Shown one piece after another: positions 1 to 11,687 of a DNA stretch of 64,000 nucleotides. The stretch is from NCBI RefSeq assembly GCF_014646915.1, contig NZ_BMOE01000003.1, positions 310,001 through 374,000 of the forward strand, given 5' to 3'. Position 1 is the first letter of the stretch; each line of letters begins with the position of its first letter. Source of the stretch: Deinococcus aquiradiocola. GTDB taxonomy: Bacteria > Deinococcota > Deinococci > Deinococcales > Deinococcaceae. Made by a program: the position numbers and the translations under genes. The notes under the pieces are model-generated. The model was not told the origin of the DNA. It was given only the letters and a program-made list of their open reading frames with translations, and did not search any database.

Positions 1-1
1 G

Positions 2-451
2 CAGATCTTCGTGATCTACTACGGCCTGCCCAGCGTCGGGCTGGTCCTCACGCCCGTGCAGGGCGGCGTGCTCGCCCTCACCCTGAACGCGGGCGCGTAC
101 CTGTCCGAAACGATCCGCGCCGCCATCCAGAGCGTCCCGCGCGGCCAGCGGGAAGCGGCGTACAGCCTGGGCCTCAGCCCCGCGCAGACCATGCAGGCCG
201 TGATCCTGCCGCAGGCGGCCCGCGTCGCCCTGCCCAGCCTCGGCAACACCCTGATCGGCCTCGTGAAGGACACGTCGCTCGTGTCGGTCATCACGGTCGT
301 CGAACTGCTGCGCAGCGCCCAGCTCGTGATCGCCCGAACCTTCGAACCGTTCGGACCCTACCTCGCGGCCGCCCTGGTGTACTGGGCGATCAGCAGCGTG
401 CTGGAACTCGTGCAGCGCCGCCTGGAGACACGCCTCTCCCGCAGCGGCTAG
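2..451 (+). CDS. Amino-acid ABC transporter permease, C-terminal part (5' end outside window)
   Basis: The reading frame is open from base 2 and ends at TAG 449-451. It gives about 149 residues of a HisM/GlnP-type inner-membrane permease, the channel half of a polar amino-acid importer. The diagnostic region is the EAA loop: a segment with S-V-P-R-G-Q-R-E-A-A near residues 43-52, followed by S-L-G-L-S and V-I-L-P-Q-A, which contacts the ATPase. Hydrophobic segments lie on either side. The gene is truncated by the window edge, so its start, substrate and operon partners cannot be seen. A strong hairpin follows 26 bases after the stop. Family assignment is secure; substrate (Gln, Glu, His or another polar amino acid) is not determined. 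Confidence 0.9.
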   Translation, partial: QIFVIYYGLPSVGLVLTPVQGGVLALTLNAGAYLSETIRAAIQSVPRGQREAAYSLGLSPAQTMQAVILPQAARVALPSLGNTLIGLVKDTSLVSVITVVELLRSAQLVIARTFEPFGPYLAAALVYWAISSVLELVQRRLETRLSRSG

Positions 452-477
452 CGGGGCGCGCCCCCGGCCAGACGAGA

Positions 478-508
478 GGACCGCACCGGCAGGCGCCGTG
501 TGCGGTCC
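478..508 (+). terminator. Rho-independent-type hairpin after the ABC permease
   Basis: A perfect 9-bp stem (GGACCGCAC at 478-486 pairing with GTGCGGTCC at 500-508) with a 13-base loop is followed by a T-rich stretch (TTCGTTCG). It sits 26 bases after the permease stop and fits an intrinsic terminator. Confidence 0.75.
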
Positions 509-601
509 TTCGTTCGTCGGTCGTTCCGACGGCCCGCCTCCTGTCCGAAGCCAGGTCCGGCCGGGACGATCAGGGCTCCGCGTGCCGCTCGGCTGGATGT
601 C

Positions 602-728
602 ATACGGTTTTGATCCGATTCCAGGGATGCCGGAAACAGCACCGACATCCCTTCCATCTCCTCCAAACCGTACTTTTTGGTACTCGCTTCGCTCGGCTGA
701 ACTCTACAAGTTCAGCTCAAAACCGTAT
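602..728 (+). repeat. Interspersed 127-bp palindromic element, copy A
   Basis: First of four near-identical copies in this window (others at 17524, 32796 and 39335). It is bounded by the inverted ends ATACGGTTTTGA and TCAAAACCGTAT. The left half carries a GGGATG/CATCCC hairpin, and a third copy of the end sequence (AAACCGTA) lies in the middle; the right half carries a GCTGAAC/GTTCAGC hairpin beside GCTTCGCTC. The element lies between convergent genes, 23 bases beyond the csoR stop. No credible protein is encoded. It resembles a MITE or the small non-coding repeats reported from Deinococcus genomes; a bidirectional terminator role is inferred. Confidence 0.9.
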
Positions 729-751
729 CAAGCCTTCCGCTCAGGCCGGGA

Positions 752-1066
752 TCAGGTGTACTTGAGGGCTTCCATGAGTTCCTCGACGATCTCGGTGGTG
801 TCGCCGCGCTCGTGGGCGGTCGCGACGTGGGCTTCCAGATGCCCGCGCAGCACGACCTCGCCCGCACCGGACAGGGCGCCCTGCACCGCCTTGATCTGCC
901 GCAGCACGTCCACGCAGTACACGTGCGGGTCGTCCAGCATCCGCACGATGCTCTCCAGGTGCCCGCGCGCGATGGCGAGGCGTCTGGACGCGCGTTTACG
1001 GGCATCTTCGGGCATGCACAGGTGCGGGTGCGTGCCCTCGCCGTCCGGCGCGTGCGGGGAATTCAT
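752..1066 (-). CDS. csoR: Metal-sensing transcriptional repressor, CsoR/RcnR (DUF156) family
   Basis: A 104-residue all-helical DNA-binding repressor of the CsoR/FrmR family, which releases its operator on binding Cu(I) or another metal. The sequence shows the family pattern R-G-H-L-E-S-I near residue 35 and the ligand set Cys51 (YCVDVL), His76 and His80 (GHLEAH). Classical copper CsoR has Cys-His-Cys, so His80 replaces the third Cys; this leaves the metal open (Cu, Ni/Co or even formaldehyde types are possible), although the neighbours favour copper. The N-terminus is His-rich with H-L-C-M-P-E-D. I chose the ATG at 1066; an upstream GTG at 1144 would add a non-conserved Pro/Arg-rich tail. 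It is probably the second gene of an operon with the copper chaperone at 1170-1391. Confidence 0.88.
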   Translation of the reverse strand: MNSPHAPDGEGTHPHLCMPEDARKRASRRLAIARGHLESIVRMLDDPHVYCVDVLRQIKAVQGALSGAGEVVLRGHLEAHVATAHERGDTTEIVEELMEALKYT

Positions 1067-1169
1067 GCAGCCACAGTCCGGTTCAGGGAGGAGCGGGTGA
1101 GGCGGCGCACGTTCCGGCTCCGCCACACCCCGCCTCGCGGACACTCCCGGAGTGCCGTGAAGGTCAGGG

Positions 1170-1391
1170 TCACCGCAGGCCGGCGGGGGTGCTGGCGCGC
1201 TGCGCGGTGTAGCCTTCCTCGGTGACGGCGGCCACCAGGGCCTGCAGGTCGGCGTCGCCCTCGACGATGGCCTGCCCGGTCGAGAGGTCCACCTGGGCGT
1301 TCTGGACGCCGGGCACGGCGCGCAGGGCTTTGGTGACGGCGCTCTGGCAGTGGCCGCAGGTCATGCCGGTGATCTTCAGTTCGGTGGTCAT
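1170..1391 (-). CDS. copZ: CopZ-like copper chaperone (heavy-metal-associated domain)
   Basis: A 73-residue single HMA domain that would bind Cu(I) through the two cysteines of G-M-T-C-G-H-C (residues 9-15) and pass it to P-type ATPases or the CsoR sensor. The length matches stand-alone CopZ proteins. The start ATG at 1391 lies 6 bases after a TACCCT -10 box, itself 17 bases after a consensus TTGACA, so the message is probably leaderless; no Shine-Dalgarno is present. It is the promoter-proximal gene of copZ-csoR. No CopA ATPase is in the window. Confidence 0.9.
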   Translation of the reverse strand: MTTELKITGMTCGHCQSAVTKALRAVPGVQNAQVDLSTGQAIVEGDADLQALVAAVTEEGYTAQRASTPAGLR

Positions 1392-1397
1392 GCGTTC

Positions 1398-1426
1398 AGG
1401 GTAGACCCCGCCCCAGGGGGTGTCAA
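1398..1426 (-). promoter_or_regulatory. copZ-csoR promoter with embedded GC-rich CsoR-type operator
   Basis: On the minus strand TTGACA (1426-1421), a 17-bp spacer and TACCCT (1403-1398) make a near-consensus promoter. The spacer contains CCCCCTGGGG, the G/C-tract palindrome seen in many CsoR operators, so a repressor bound there would block polymerase. The start codon follows 6 bases later. Confidence 0.72.
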
Positions 1427-1650
1427 GAATGAAGCTGACACTGTTTCCGGGCGTGCTGGCGCGCAGCGAGGACCACCCTGACGGACAACGGACGCGGCCT
1501 CCGGCGACCCCCCGGGGGAGGATCAGGTACCGTGCTGGCCCGCGAGGGCCTTGAGCGTCCCTTCAGCGTGGCGGCGGCGGGCGCGCCGGGGAGGGTACGC
1601 TGGGTCACGCCACCCTTCGCCTCGCCACTCACCCTTCCTGGAGGTTCATC

Positions 1651-1980
1651 ATGACGAGTTCCGAACTGCAGGTCTGTCTGGACGCCTGCCTGCGTTGCCT
1701 GCAGGCCTGCGAGCACTGCGCGTCCGCGTGCCTGTCCGAGCCGGACGTGGGCATGATGGTGGCCTGCATCCGTCTGGACCGCGACTGCGCGGACGCGTGC
1801 ACCTTCACGGCGCGCCTGCTGATGCGCGGCAGTGAGCTGCACGCCGAGGCGTGCCGGGTGTGCGCCGAGGCCTGTGACCGCTGCGCGGCCGAGTGCGGCA
1901 GGCACGGTCACGAGCACTGCCAGGCGTGCGCGCGGGCGTGCCGGGCGTGCGCGGACGCCTGCCGGGCCCTGGCGGCCTGA
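1651..1980 (+). CDS. Cys-rich four-helix-bundle copper-storage protein (DUF326/Csp-like)
   Basis: A 109-residue protein with cysteines repeating at helix spacing (C-L-D-A-C-L-R-C, C-E-H-C-A-S-A-C, A-C-R-V-C-A-E-A-C, and C-R-A-C-A-D-A-C). Proteins of this family (Csp) line the inside of a four-helix bundle with Cys thiolates and store many Cu(I) ions. There is no signal peptide, so it is cytosolic, like Csp3. A GGAGG Shine-Dalgarno lies before the ATG. Divergent placement from copZ-csoR supports a copper role. A strong terminator follows. The family is confident; copper storage itself is inferred. Confidence 0.88.
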   Translation: MTSSELQVCLDACLRCLQACEHCASACLSEPDVGMMVACIRLDRDCADACTFTARLLMRGSELHAEACRVCAEACDRCAAECGRHGHEHCQACARACRACADACRALAA

Positions 1981-1991
1981 ACTGCACGAGG

Positions 1992-2024
1992 ACGTGGCCC
2001 CGGAGTGATGCTCCGGGGCCACGT
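1992..2024 (+). terminator. Strong hairpin after the copper-storage gene
   Basis: A perfect 14-bp stem (ACGTGGCCCCGGAG at 1992-2005 with its complement at 2011-2024) has a 5-base loop and is followed by TCTGTGTG. It lies 11 bases after the stop codon at 1978-1980, and may also serve the convergent gene. Confidence 0.8.
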
Positions 2025-2051
2025 TCTGTGTGACCTGTGTGACGGGCGGGG

Positions 2052-2378
2052 TCAGCGCTCGTAGTTCTCCTGCGGTTCCAGCAGCTGATGGTCCGCGTCC
2101 TGCCCCTGGGGGAGGTGACCGGCGCGGTACAGGTCGTTCAGGCTGCGCAGGCCGCGGCGCAGGAACCAGCTGTCCCCGTGTGCCGCGAGGTCCCGGAGTC
2201 TCGCCTGGTACGTGAAGCTGCCCTTGCTGCTCTCGGCCACCAGTTCGAGCAGGTCGCCGCCGCCCGGCGCGGTGCGGGCGGCGACATGCAGGCCCTCGTC
2301 GAACTCGAAGTCCGTGACAGCCTGCTCGGCGCGCTGCAGGTAGGCGTTCAGATCCAGGTTGCGTTCGGTGTCGGTCAT
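2052..2378 (-). CDS. Conserved hypothetical protein, 108 aa
   Basis: A soluble 108-residue protein with no signal peptide or membrane segment. It starts with M-T-D-T-E-R-N and is acidic at the N-terminus (residues 15-30 rich in E/D). It contains a repeated pattern of short amphipathic helices (for example L-R-D-L-A-A-H and L-R-R-G-L-R-S-L-N-D-L). I do not recognise a family. The start ATG at 2378 has a GAAGG ribosome site; the longer open frame upstream is low-complexity and overlaps the leader of the aldehyde dehydrogenase. It is divergent from the aldehyde dehydrogenase and convergent with the copper-storage gene. Confidence 0.7.
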   Translation of the reverse strand: MTDTERNLDLNAYLQRAEQAVTDFEFDEGLHVAARTAPGGGDLLELVAESSKGSFTYQARLRDLAAHGDSWFLRRGLRSLNDLYRAGHLPQGQDADHQLLEPQENYER

Positions 2379-2545
2379 GCCTTCACTGTGACAGGCGACA
2401 GCGAAGCGCTCCTGAGTGGGCCTTGAGGGTTCCGAGAGGTCGGAGCGGGAGGCGCGCTCCGGGGCGGGTGCTGGAAGGGACATCCATGCCGCACGGTTAT
2501 GGTTTAGACTGAGTGCAATCTTCTTCGCGCCTGTCCCGTCCCCGC

Positions 2546-2590
2546 CCCGAGTCACCACTGCCCGAGTCGCCACTGCCCGAGTCGCCACTG
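2546..2590. repeat. Three tandem 15-bp repeats in the aldehyde dehydrogenase leader
   Basis: The unit CCCGAGTCGCCACTG occurs three times head-to-tail (2546-2560 with one change, 2561-2575, 2576-2590). The array ends 9 bases before the chosen ATG, so it lies within the 5' leader, or inside an N-terminal extension if translation starts upstream. Confidence 0.85.
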
Positions 2591-2599
2591 GAGGTCGCC

Positions 2600-4087
2600 A
2601 TGCAGCCGTTCACGTCCCGCCCGGCCCGCCCCGCCCCCACCCCGCCCGGCCCCGCATCCGTCACGCAGCGCGACACGTCCCCCGCCGCGCTGCGTGAACT
2701 GTTCGACCTGCAGCGCTCCGAACGCTGGCACGCCGCGCGCACGACGGCCACCGAGCGCAGCGAACTGCTGTCACGCCTGCGCGCCACCGTCAAGGCGAAC
2801 CGCGTCCGGATCGCGGCCGCGCTCGCGCAGGACCTCGGCAAGAGCCGCGCCGAGGCGGAAATCACCGAGATTCACCCGCTGCTCGACGAGCTGCGCGCCA
2901 CGCGCCGCCACCTCGGCGAGTGGATGAAACCGCGCCGCGTGCAGGGCGCACCCAACCTCGGCCTGGGCCGCAGCGAGGTGCAGTTCGAGGCGCGCGGCGT
3001 CACCCTGATCCTCAGCCCCTGGAACTACCCGCTGAACCTGTGCCTCGCGCCGCTCGTCGGGGCGCTCGCCGCCGGGAACACTGCCATCCTGAAACCGAGC
3101 GAGAAGGCGCCCGCCACGGCCCGCATCATCCGCGAGATCGTCACGCAGACCTTCCCGCCGTCGCTGGTCGCCGTGGTGGAAGGCGACGCGCAGGTCGCGC
3201 AGGACCTGCTCGCCCTGCCGTTCGATCACGTGTTCTTCACCGGCAGTCCCGCCGTGGGCCGCAAGGTCATGACGGCCGCCGCGCAGACCCTCGCGAGCGT
3301 CACGCTGGAACTCGGCGGGAAATCCCCCGTCATCGTGGACGAGAGCGCCGACCTGAACGTCGCCGCGCGCCGCGTCGCGTGGGGCAAGTTCCTGAACGCC
3401 GGACAGACCTGCGTCGCGCCGGACCACGTGTACGTGCACGAACGCGTCGCGCAGGACTTCACGGCGCGGCTCGTGACGGCGACCGAGGCGCTGTACGGCG
3501 GCCCCGTGTGGCAGCGCGTCGGGGGCGAGTACGGCCGCATGGTGGACGAGGGCAGCGTGGCCCGCCTGCGCCGACTGACGCAGGGCAGCGTCGCGCAGGG
3601 CGCCACCCTCCACTACGGCGGCACCTTCGACGAGGCGAGACGCTACGTGTCGCCCACCGTCCTGACCGGCGTGCAGGAGGACATGCCCGTCATGGCGGAG
3701 GAACTGTTCGGACCGGTCCTGCCCGTCATCACCTACCGGAACCTGCAGGACCCGCTGGAACGCATCCGCACGCGCGAGAAACCGCTCGCGCTGTACCTGT
3801 TCAGCAGCGACGCGGCCACCGAACGCGTCATCCGGACCGAGACGTCCAGCGGGAGCCTCGTCGTGAACGGCACCGTCGTGCAGTTCGTCCACCCGCACCT
3901 GCCGTTCGGCGGGGTGGGACCCAGCGGACAGGGCAACTACCACGGCGAGTACAGCTTCCGGGCGTTCTCGCACGAGCGCGCCGTGCTGCACGAACCGCTG
4001 CATTCGCCCAGCAAATCCCTGTTCCCGCCGTACGGTCGCCTCCTGCCGCGCTTCACGAGCTGGGCCCTGCGTAAACTGAACGAGTAA
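2600..4087 (+). CDS. NAD(P)-dependent aldehyde dehydrogenase (class-3-like)
   Basis: A 495-residue aldehyde dehydrogenase that oxidises an aldehyde to the acid using NAD(P). The motifs are P-W-N-Y-P (about residue 140), the base Glu in L-E-L-G-G-K (about 237), the nucleophile Cys271 in N-A-G-Q-T-C, and E-E-L-F-G-P-V near 375. The short C-terminal region after L-P-F-G-G-V-G with a hydrophobic, basic tail resembles class 3 (fatty-aldehyde) enzymes. The ATG at 2600 has a good GGAGG; an in-frame GTG at 2513 would add a P-E-S-P repeat tail. It is monocistronic, and a bidirectional hairpin lies between it and hucR. Substrate is not determined. Confidence 0.9.
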   Translation: MQPFTSRPARPAPTPPGPASVTQRDTSPAALRELFDLQRSERWHAARTTATERSELLSRLRATVKANRVRIAAALAQDLGKSRAEAEITEIHPLLDELRATRRHLGEWMKPRRVQGAPNLGLGRSEVQFEARGVTLILSPWNYPLNLCLAPLVGALAAGNTAILKPSEKAPATARIIREIVTQTFPPSLVAVVEGDAQVAQDLLALPFDHVFFTGSPAVGRKVMTAAAQTLASVTLELGGKSPVIVDESADLNVAARRVAWGKFLNAGQTCVAPDHVYVHERVAQDFTARLVTATEALYGGPVWQRVGGEYGRMVDEGSVARLRRLTQGSVAQGATLHYGGTFDEARRYVSPTVLTGVQEDMPVMAEELFGPVLPVITYRNLQDPLERIRTREKPLALYLFSSDAATERVIRTETSSGSLVVNGTVVQFVHPHLPFGGVGPSGQGNYHGEYSFRAFSHERAVLHEPLHSPSKSLFPPYGRLLPRFTSWALRKLNE

Positions 4088-4120
4088 TCAGGCAGGCGGC
4101 AGGTCACAGAAAACGAAAGG

Positions 4121-4148
4121 GGCGGGAACCCGGTGACAGGTTCCCGCC
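4121..4148. terminator. Bidirectional terminator between aldehyde dehydrogenase and hucR
   Basis: The inverted repeat GGCGGGAACC/GGTTCCCGCC (10-bp stem, 8-base loop) lies between two convergent genes. It is flanked by A-rich sequence on the left (AAAACGAAA) and TCTCTCGTT on the right, so it can act in both directions. Confidence 0.75.
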
Positions 4149-4161
4149 TCTCTCGTTCCGG

Positions 4162-4716
4162 TCATTCGGGGGTGGGGCCAGGTTCGAGGCTGGCGAGGAG
4201 GCGTCCGGCCAGCGTTTCGAGGGTGCGGATCTCGTCCGCCGTGAGGACGCTGAACATCTCGCGTTCGTTCTGGAGGTGCTCGGGGATGAGCTGGTCGGCG
4301 AGGGCGCGGCCGCGCTCGCTGAGGCGGATGCGGTTGGAGCGCCGGTCGAGGTCGTCGATCTTCCGTTCGATCAGGCCGCGTTCGAGGAGACGGCCGATGC
4401 GGTTGGTGATGCTGGCACCGGTGATGGCGGTCAGTTCGCTCAGCTCGGTGGGGGTGAGTCCGGCGGGCGGGGCGCTGCGGCGCAGGGTGACGAGCAGGTC
4501 CCAGGTCGCGGGGTTCAGGCCGCTGGGGGTGTAGGTGCGGTTCACGCGGCGTTCCATCGCGGCGTGGAGCCGGTCGATGAGCAGGTAGGTGAGCATCGGT
4601 GAGGGGTCGAGGCCGGGGCTGGCGTGCTGCCAGTCGTGCACGATGCGCTCCAGCAGGGCGCGGGTGCCGGTGGGCGTGCCGGGGTCGGAGTCGGGGTGCG
4701 GGTCGGGGGTACGCAT
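4162..4716 (-). CDS. hucR: MarR-family urate-responsive repressor (HucR ortholog)
   Basis: A 184-residue winged-helix repressor. D. radiodurans HucR (about 181 aa) represses the divergent uricase gene and lets go when it binds urate; length, neighbourhood and the N-terminal extension with D-W-Q-H-A-S-P-G match that protein. The recognition helix region (T-P-T-E-L-S-E-L-T-A-I-T-G-A-S-I-T-N-R) spans about residues 100-120, followed by the wing D-D-L-D-R-R-S-N-R-I. The ATG at 4716 is preferred because upstream sequence is only Pro/Arg-rich. It is divergent from the purine operon with the palindrome at 4969-5000 between them, so it likely controls both itself and that operon. Confidence 0.9.
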   Translation of the reverse strand: MRTPDPHPDSDPGTPTGTRALLERIVHDWQHASPGLDPSPMLTYLLIDRLHAAMERRVNRTYTPSGLNPATWDLLVTLRRSAPPAGLTPTELSELTAITGASITNRIGRLLERGLIERKIDDLDRRSNRIRLSERGRALADQLIPEHLQNEREMFSVLTADEIRTLETLAGRLLASLEPGPTPE

Positions 4717-4810
4717 GGTGGGGGCCTCGGGGATCGCCTGCGGCGCCGTGGGACAGGGGCCGGGGCAGGCGAGGGCGGATTGTGGAAGGCGCGCGCGGTG
4801 TTCGCGGTGC

Positions 4811-4911
4811 GGGGTGGGCGGGAGCGGGGTGGGCGGGAGCGGGGAGCGCGGTCCAGGCGGGCCGGGATGTGGACGGAATACGTATAACAGGTTTCGTCCA
4901 GGCGGGCCGGG
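4811..4911. repeat. Short direct repeats in the hucR-uricase intergenic region
   Basis: GGGGTGGGCGGGAGC is duplicated in tandem (4811-4825 and 4826-4840). GTCCAGGCGGGCCGGG occurs at 4851-4866 and again at 4896-4911. Together they occupy part of the 369-base gap between the hucR and uricase starts. No gene is visible there. The repeats may be slippage products or extra protein-binding sites. Confidence 0.7.
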
Positions 4912-4964
4912 GGGAGGGCGGGCCGTGCGTGCAGGGGCGGTGGTGGCGATGGCGTGCGCTCCGG

Positions 4965-5000
4965 TATACTGCATTTAGTTAGACGGCAAAGTAAATGCAG
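4965..5000 (+). promoter_or_regulatory. Purine-operon promoter with HucR-type operator
   Basis: A TATACT -10 box (4965-4970) overlaps a palindrome whose arms CTGCATTTA (4969-4977) and TAAATGCAG (4992-5000) match perfectly. The core TTAGTTAGACGGCAAAGTAA resembles the TAG-TAGAC-AAGTA pattern I recall for the D. radiodurans hucO site. A repressor here would cover the -10 box and the transcription start of the uricase operon and lie in the shared control region with hucR. Confidence 0.8.
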
Positions 5001-5085
5001 GTCCCTTTCCGCAGCGTTCCACGCCCCGCCCGACCCCTACACTGAGAACGGAAGCGCCCGCAGCACCCACCGACCCGGAGGAGCC

Positions 5086-6558
5086 ATGACCGACCCCGTC
5101 CACCCGGACATCCTGAACACCCTCAGCGCCGCCGAATTCGAGCGTCACTTCCAGGGCGTCCTCGAACACTCCCCGCAGTACGCCCGCACCGTCGCGGGCG
5201 GCCGTCCCTACCGGGACGCCGAGGCGGTCGCGGACGCCTTCATGCGGGCCGTCCAGGGCGGCACGCCGGACGAACAGCTGCGCCTCATCCGGCATCACCC
5301 GGACCTCGCGGGCAAGGCGGCCCTGCAGGGCGACCTCACGCGCGAGTCCGCGTCCGAGCAGGCGTCGGCGGGCCTCGACAGGCTCACGCCGGACGAGTAC
5401 GCGGAATTCCACCGCCTGAACGCCGCGTACCACGCGCGCTTCGACATGCCGTTCATCGTGTGCGTCCGCGAGCACGACAAGGCCAGCATCCTGCAGGCCG
5501 CCGCCAGCAGGCTCGCGCACAGCCCGGAGCAGGAGCGCGCCACGGCCCTGCACGAGATCGGCCGGATCGCGCGGCTGCGCGTACTGGACCTCGTGGAGCG
5601 CCCGGACACGGCGACGCAGGAGACGGGCACGCAGCGGAACGGCAGACAGGGAGGCGACATGACACAGGACGCGCAGGGCACGAGCACGCAGGACATGGGC
5701 ACGCAGGGAACGAAGGTCCGGGTGAAGCTCGGGCAGAACAACTACGGCAAGGCCGACGTGCGGCTCTTCAAGGTGCTGAGAGGCACGCCCAGGCACGAGG
5801 TGAAGGACGTCTGGGTGAACGTCGCCATGCAGGGCGACTTCGAAGCGGCGCACGTCCACGGCGACAACACGGGCCTGCTCGCCACCGACACGGTCCGCAA
5901 CACCGTGTACGCGCTGGCCGCCGATCACTTCACCGGCAGCGTCGAGGAGTACGGCAAGACCCTGATCCGGCACTTCGTGCAGGCCGGACCGCGCGTCAGC
6001 AGCGTCCGCGTGCACTTCGTGCAGCACCAGTGGGACCGCAACGTCTCGCAGGGCCAGGAGCACGACCACGCCTTCACGCGCCTGATGCCGAAGCACACGG
6101 CGTGGGTGGAGGGCGACGGCGAGACCTTCACCGTGCGGTCCGGCATCGACGAGCTGTTCGTCCTCAAGACCACGCAGAGCGGCTGGGAAGGCTTCCTGCG
6201 CGAGCAGTACACCTCGCTGCCCGACACCGACGACCGGATCCTCGCGACGGTCGTCACGTCCCACTGGGAGTACCTGCCGGGCGACGTGGATTACGACGCG
6301 GTGTGGCAGCGGGTATACGACACGCTCCTGCGGACCTTCGGGGACCACTACTCGCACAGCATGCAGTTCACCCTGTACCGCATGGGCGAGGCGATCCTCA
6401 CGGCCTGCCCGGAGATCGCGCGGATTCACTTCTCGTTCCCGAACCGGCATCACATCCGCTACGCGACGGAACGCTTCGGGGTGCAGAACCCGAACACCGT
6501 GTTCCACGCGGACGCCGAGCCGTACGGCCTGATCGAGGGCTGGGTGGAGCGCGCGTGA
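5086..6558 (+). CDS. pucL: Bifunctional OHCU decarboxylase - urate oxidase (PucL-type fusion)
   Basis: A 490-residue two-domain enzyme. Residues about 8-165 form an OHCU decarboxylase (UraD) domain, which converts the final unstable product to S-allantoin. Residues about 205-490 form a urate oxidase that turns urate into 5-hydroxyisourate and H2O2. Uricase markers are the Lys in N-Y-G-K-A-D-V, the Thr in L-L-A-T-D-T-V-R-N, and F-S-F-P-N-R-H-H near the end. A linker of about 40 residues rich in T, Q and G joins the domains. The same order occurs in Bacillus PucL. A GGAGG precedes the ATG. It is first in a seven-gene operon; its GTGA overlap leads into the hydrolase. Confidence 0.94.
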   Translation: MTDPVHPDILNTLSAAEFERHFQGVLEHSPQYARTVAGGRPYRDAEAVADAFMRAVQGGTPDEQLRLIRHHPDLAGKAALQGDLTRESASEQASAGLDRLTPDEYAEFHRLNAAYHARFDMPFIVCVREHDKASILQAAASRLAHSPEQERATALHEIGRIARLRVLDLVERPDTATQETGTQRNGRQGGDMTQDAQGTSTQDMGTQGTKVRVKLGQNNYGKADVRLFKVLRGTPRHEVKDVWVNVAMQGDFEAAHVHGDNTGLLATDTVRNTVYALAADHFTGSVEEYGKTLIRHFVQAGPRVSSVRVHFVQHQWDRNVSQGQEHDHAFTRLMPKHTAWVEGDGETFTVRSGIDELFVLKTTQSGWEGFLREQYTSLPDTDDRILATVVTSHWEYLPGDVDYDAVWQRVYDTLLRTFGDHYSHSMQFTLYRMGEAILTACPEIARIHFSFPNRHHIRYATERFGVQNPNTVFHADAEPYGLIEGWVERA

Positions 6559-6949
6559 CGCCCGGCACGAACACCCCGCACCCGGCGGGCGGCCTGACCA
6601 CGCACGTCCTCGACACCGCGCACGGTCGCCCCGCGGCGGGCATGTCGGTGCAGCTGTTCCGGCTGGCGGAGGGCGGCCTGGAAGGCCTGCCGGAGCGCCT
6701 GCTGTCCACCGTCACGAACCACGACGGCCGCACGGACGCGCCGCTGGTGGAGCGCGGCCGCCTGCGCCCCGGCACGTACGAACTGGTGTTCGACGTCGGC
6801 GCGTACTTCGCTGTGCTGCGCCTGCCGCTCGCCGACCCGCCGTTCCTGGGGCTGGTGCCGGTCCGGTTCGGCATCTCGGACCTCGCCACGCACTACCACG
6901 TGCCGCTCCTCGTGTCGCCGTGGTCGTACAGCACGTACAGGGGCAGCTG

Positions 6950-6950
<1 letters not shown>
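6555..6950 (+). CDS. uraH: 5-hydroxyisourate hydrolase (transthyretin-like)
   Basis: A 131-residue transthyretin-related enzyme that hydrolyses 5-hydroxyisourate, the product of the preceding uricase, to OHCU. Signatures are the N-terminal L-T-T-H-V-L-D (His at the active site), H-Y-H-V-P-L-L near residue 115, and the C-terminal tetrapeptide Y-R-G-S that marks the hydrolase as distinct from transthyretin. The GTG start at 6555 overlaps the uricase stop (GTGA), implying translational coupling. Its product is the substrate of the UraD domain in the gene before, so the three activities form a channelled step. Confidence 0.94.
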
Positions 6951-10766
<3,816 letters not shown>

Positions 10767-10770
<4 letters not shown>

Positions 10771-11687
10771 CGCCGCCCGGCTGGCTCGCGGCGCTGCAGG
10801 CGGCGCAGGCGCGCGGCGAGGCGGCCGTCCTCGTGACGCTGGCCGCCGTGCGCGGGCATGCGCCGCGCGAGGCGGGCGCGAAGATGGTCGTCACGCGGCA
10901 CGCCACGCACGGCAGCGTGGGCGGCGGGAACCTGGAGGCGACGGCGGTGCAGCGCGCCCGCGACCTGCTGGACAGGCCGCACGCCGGGCCTGAACTGCTC
11001 ACGCTGCGCCTCACGGACCGCGCGCCCGCCGAGCACGGGCGGCAGTGCTGCGGCGGCGAGGTGACGCTGCTGCTGGACCCGGCCCGGACGGCCCGCGCGG
11101 CCGTCGCGGTGTTCGGGGTGGGGCACGTGGGCCTCGCGGTGGCCCGCGTGCTCGCCACGCTGGACGTGGACCTGCACCTGATCGACTCGCGGGCCGCGCA
11201 GCTCGTCCCGGAGCGCCTGGAGGTCGTGACGCGGGACGCGCAGGCGACCGTGCACGTGCATCACTCGCCGATCCCGGAGCTGGTGCTGCCGCTGCTGCCG
11301 CCGGGCGCTCACCTGCTCGTCATGACGCACGATCACGCGGAGGACGCGGCCGTCCTCGACGCGGCCCTGCGCGGACCGCCCGGCGGATTCCTGGGCTTGA
11401 TCGGGTCGAGCGTCAAGTGGTCGCGCTTCCAGGCGCAGCTGCGGGACCTGGGGCACGCGCCGGAGGTGCTGGCGCGCGTCACGACGCCGATCGGCGTGCC
11501 GGGCATCCACAGCAAACGCCCGGAACGGATCGCGCTGGCCGTCGCCGCGCAGATCGCCCAGCAGCTCGAACCGCACCCCGAACCGAATCTTTCTTCCACG
11601 CTTCATCCTTCTCTTTCTGCATTCCCGAACCCGGATGCACAGCCTTCAGACCCGGAGCCCCTCATGACCCACCCCATCACCCGATGA
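10767..11687 (+). CDS. xdhC: Xanthine dehydrogenase accessory factor XdhC
   Basis: A 306-residue XdhC protein, which binds molybdenum cofactor, helps add its sulfur ligand and inserts it into XdhB. The N-terminal XdhC domain contains G-S-V-G-G-G-N-L-E (about 51-59) and the Cys pair in G-R-Q-C-C-G-G (about 91-97). The C-terminal Rossmann domain begins A-V-F-G-V-G-H-V-G-L (about 113-122) and includes F-L-G-L-I-G-S-S-V-K. The GTG start overlaps the xdhB stop (GTGA). The last 40 residues are low-complexity and not typical of the family. Confidence 0.93.

Noticed and set aside
602..728. Short open frames running through the 127-bp elements
   Set aside because: The translated sequence is the same in several unrelated frames only because the DNA is repeated; there is no ribosome site or conserved frame.
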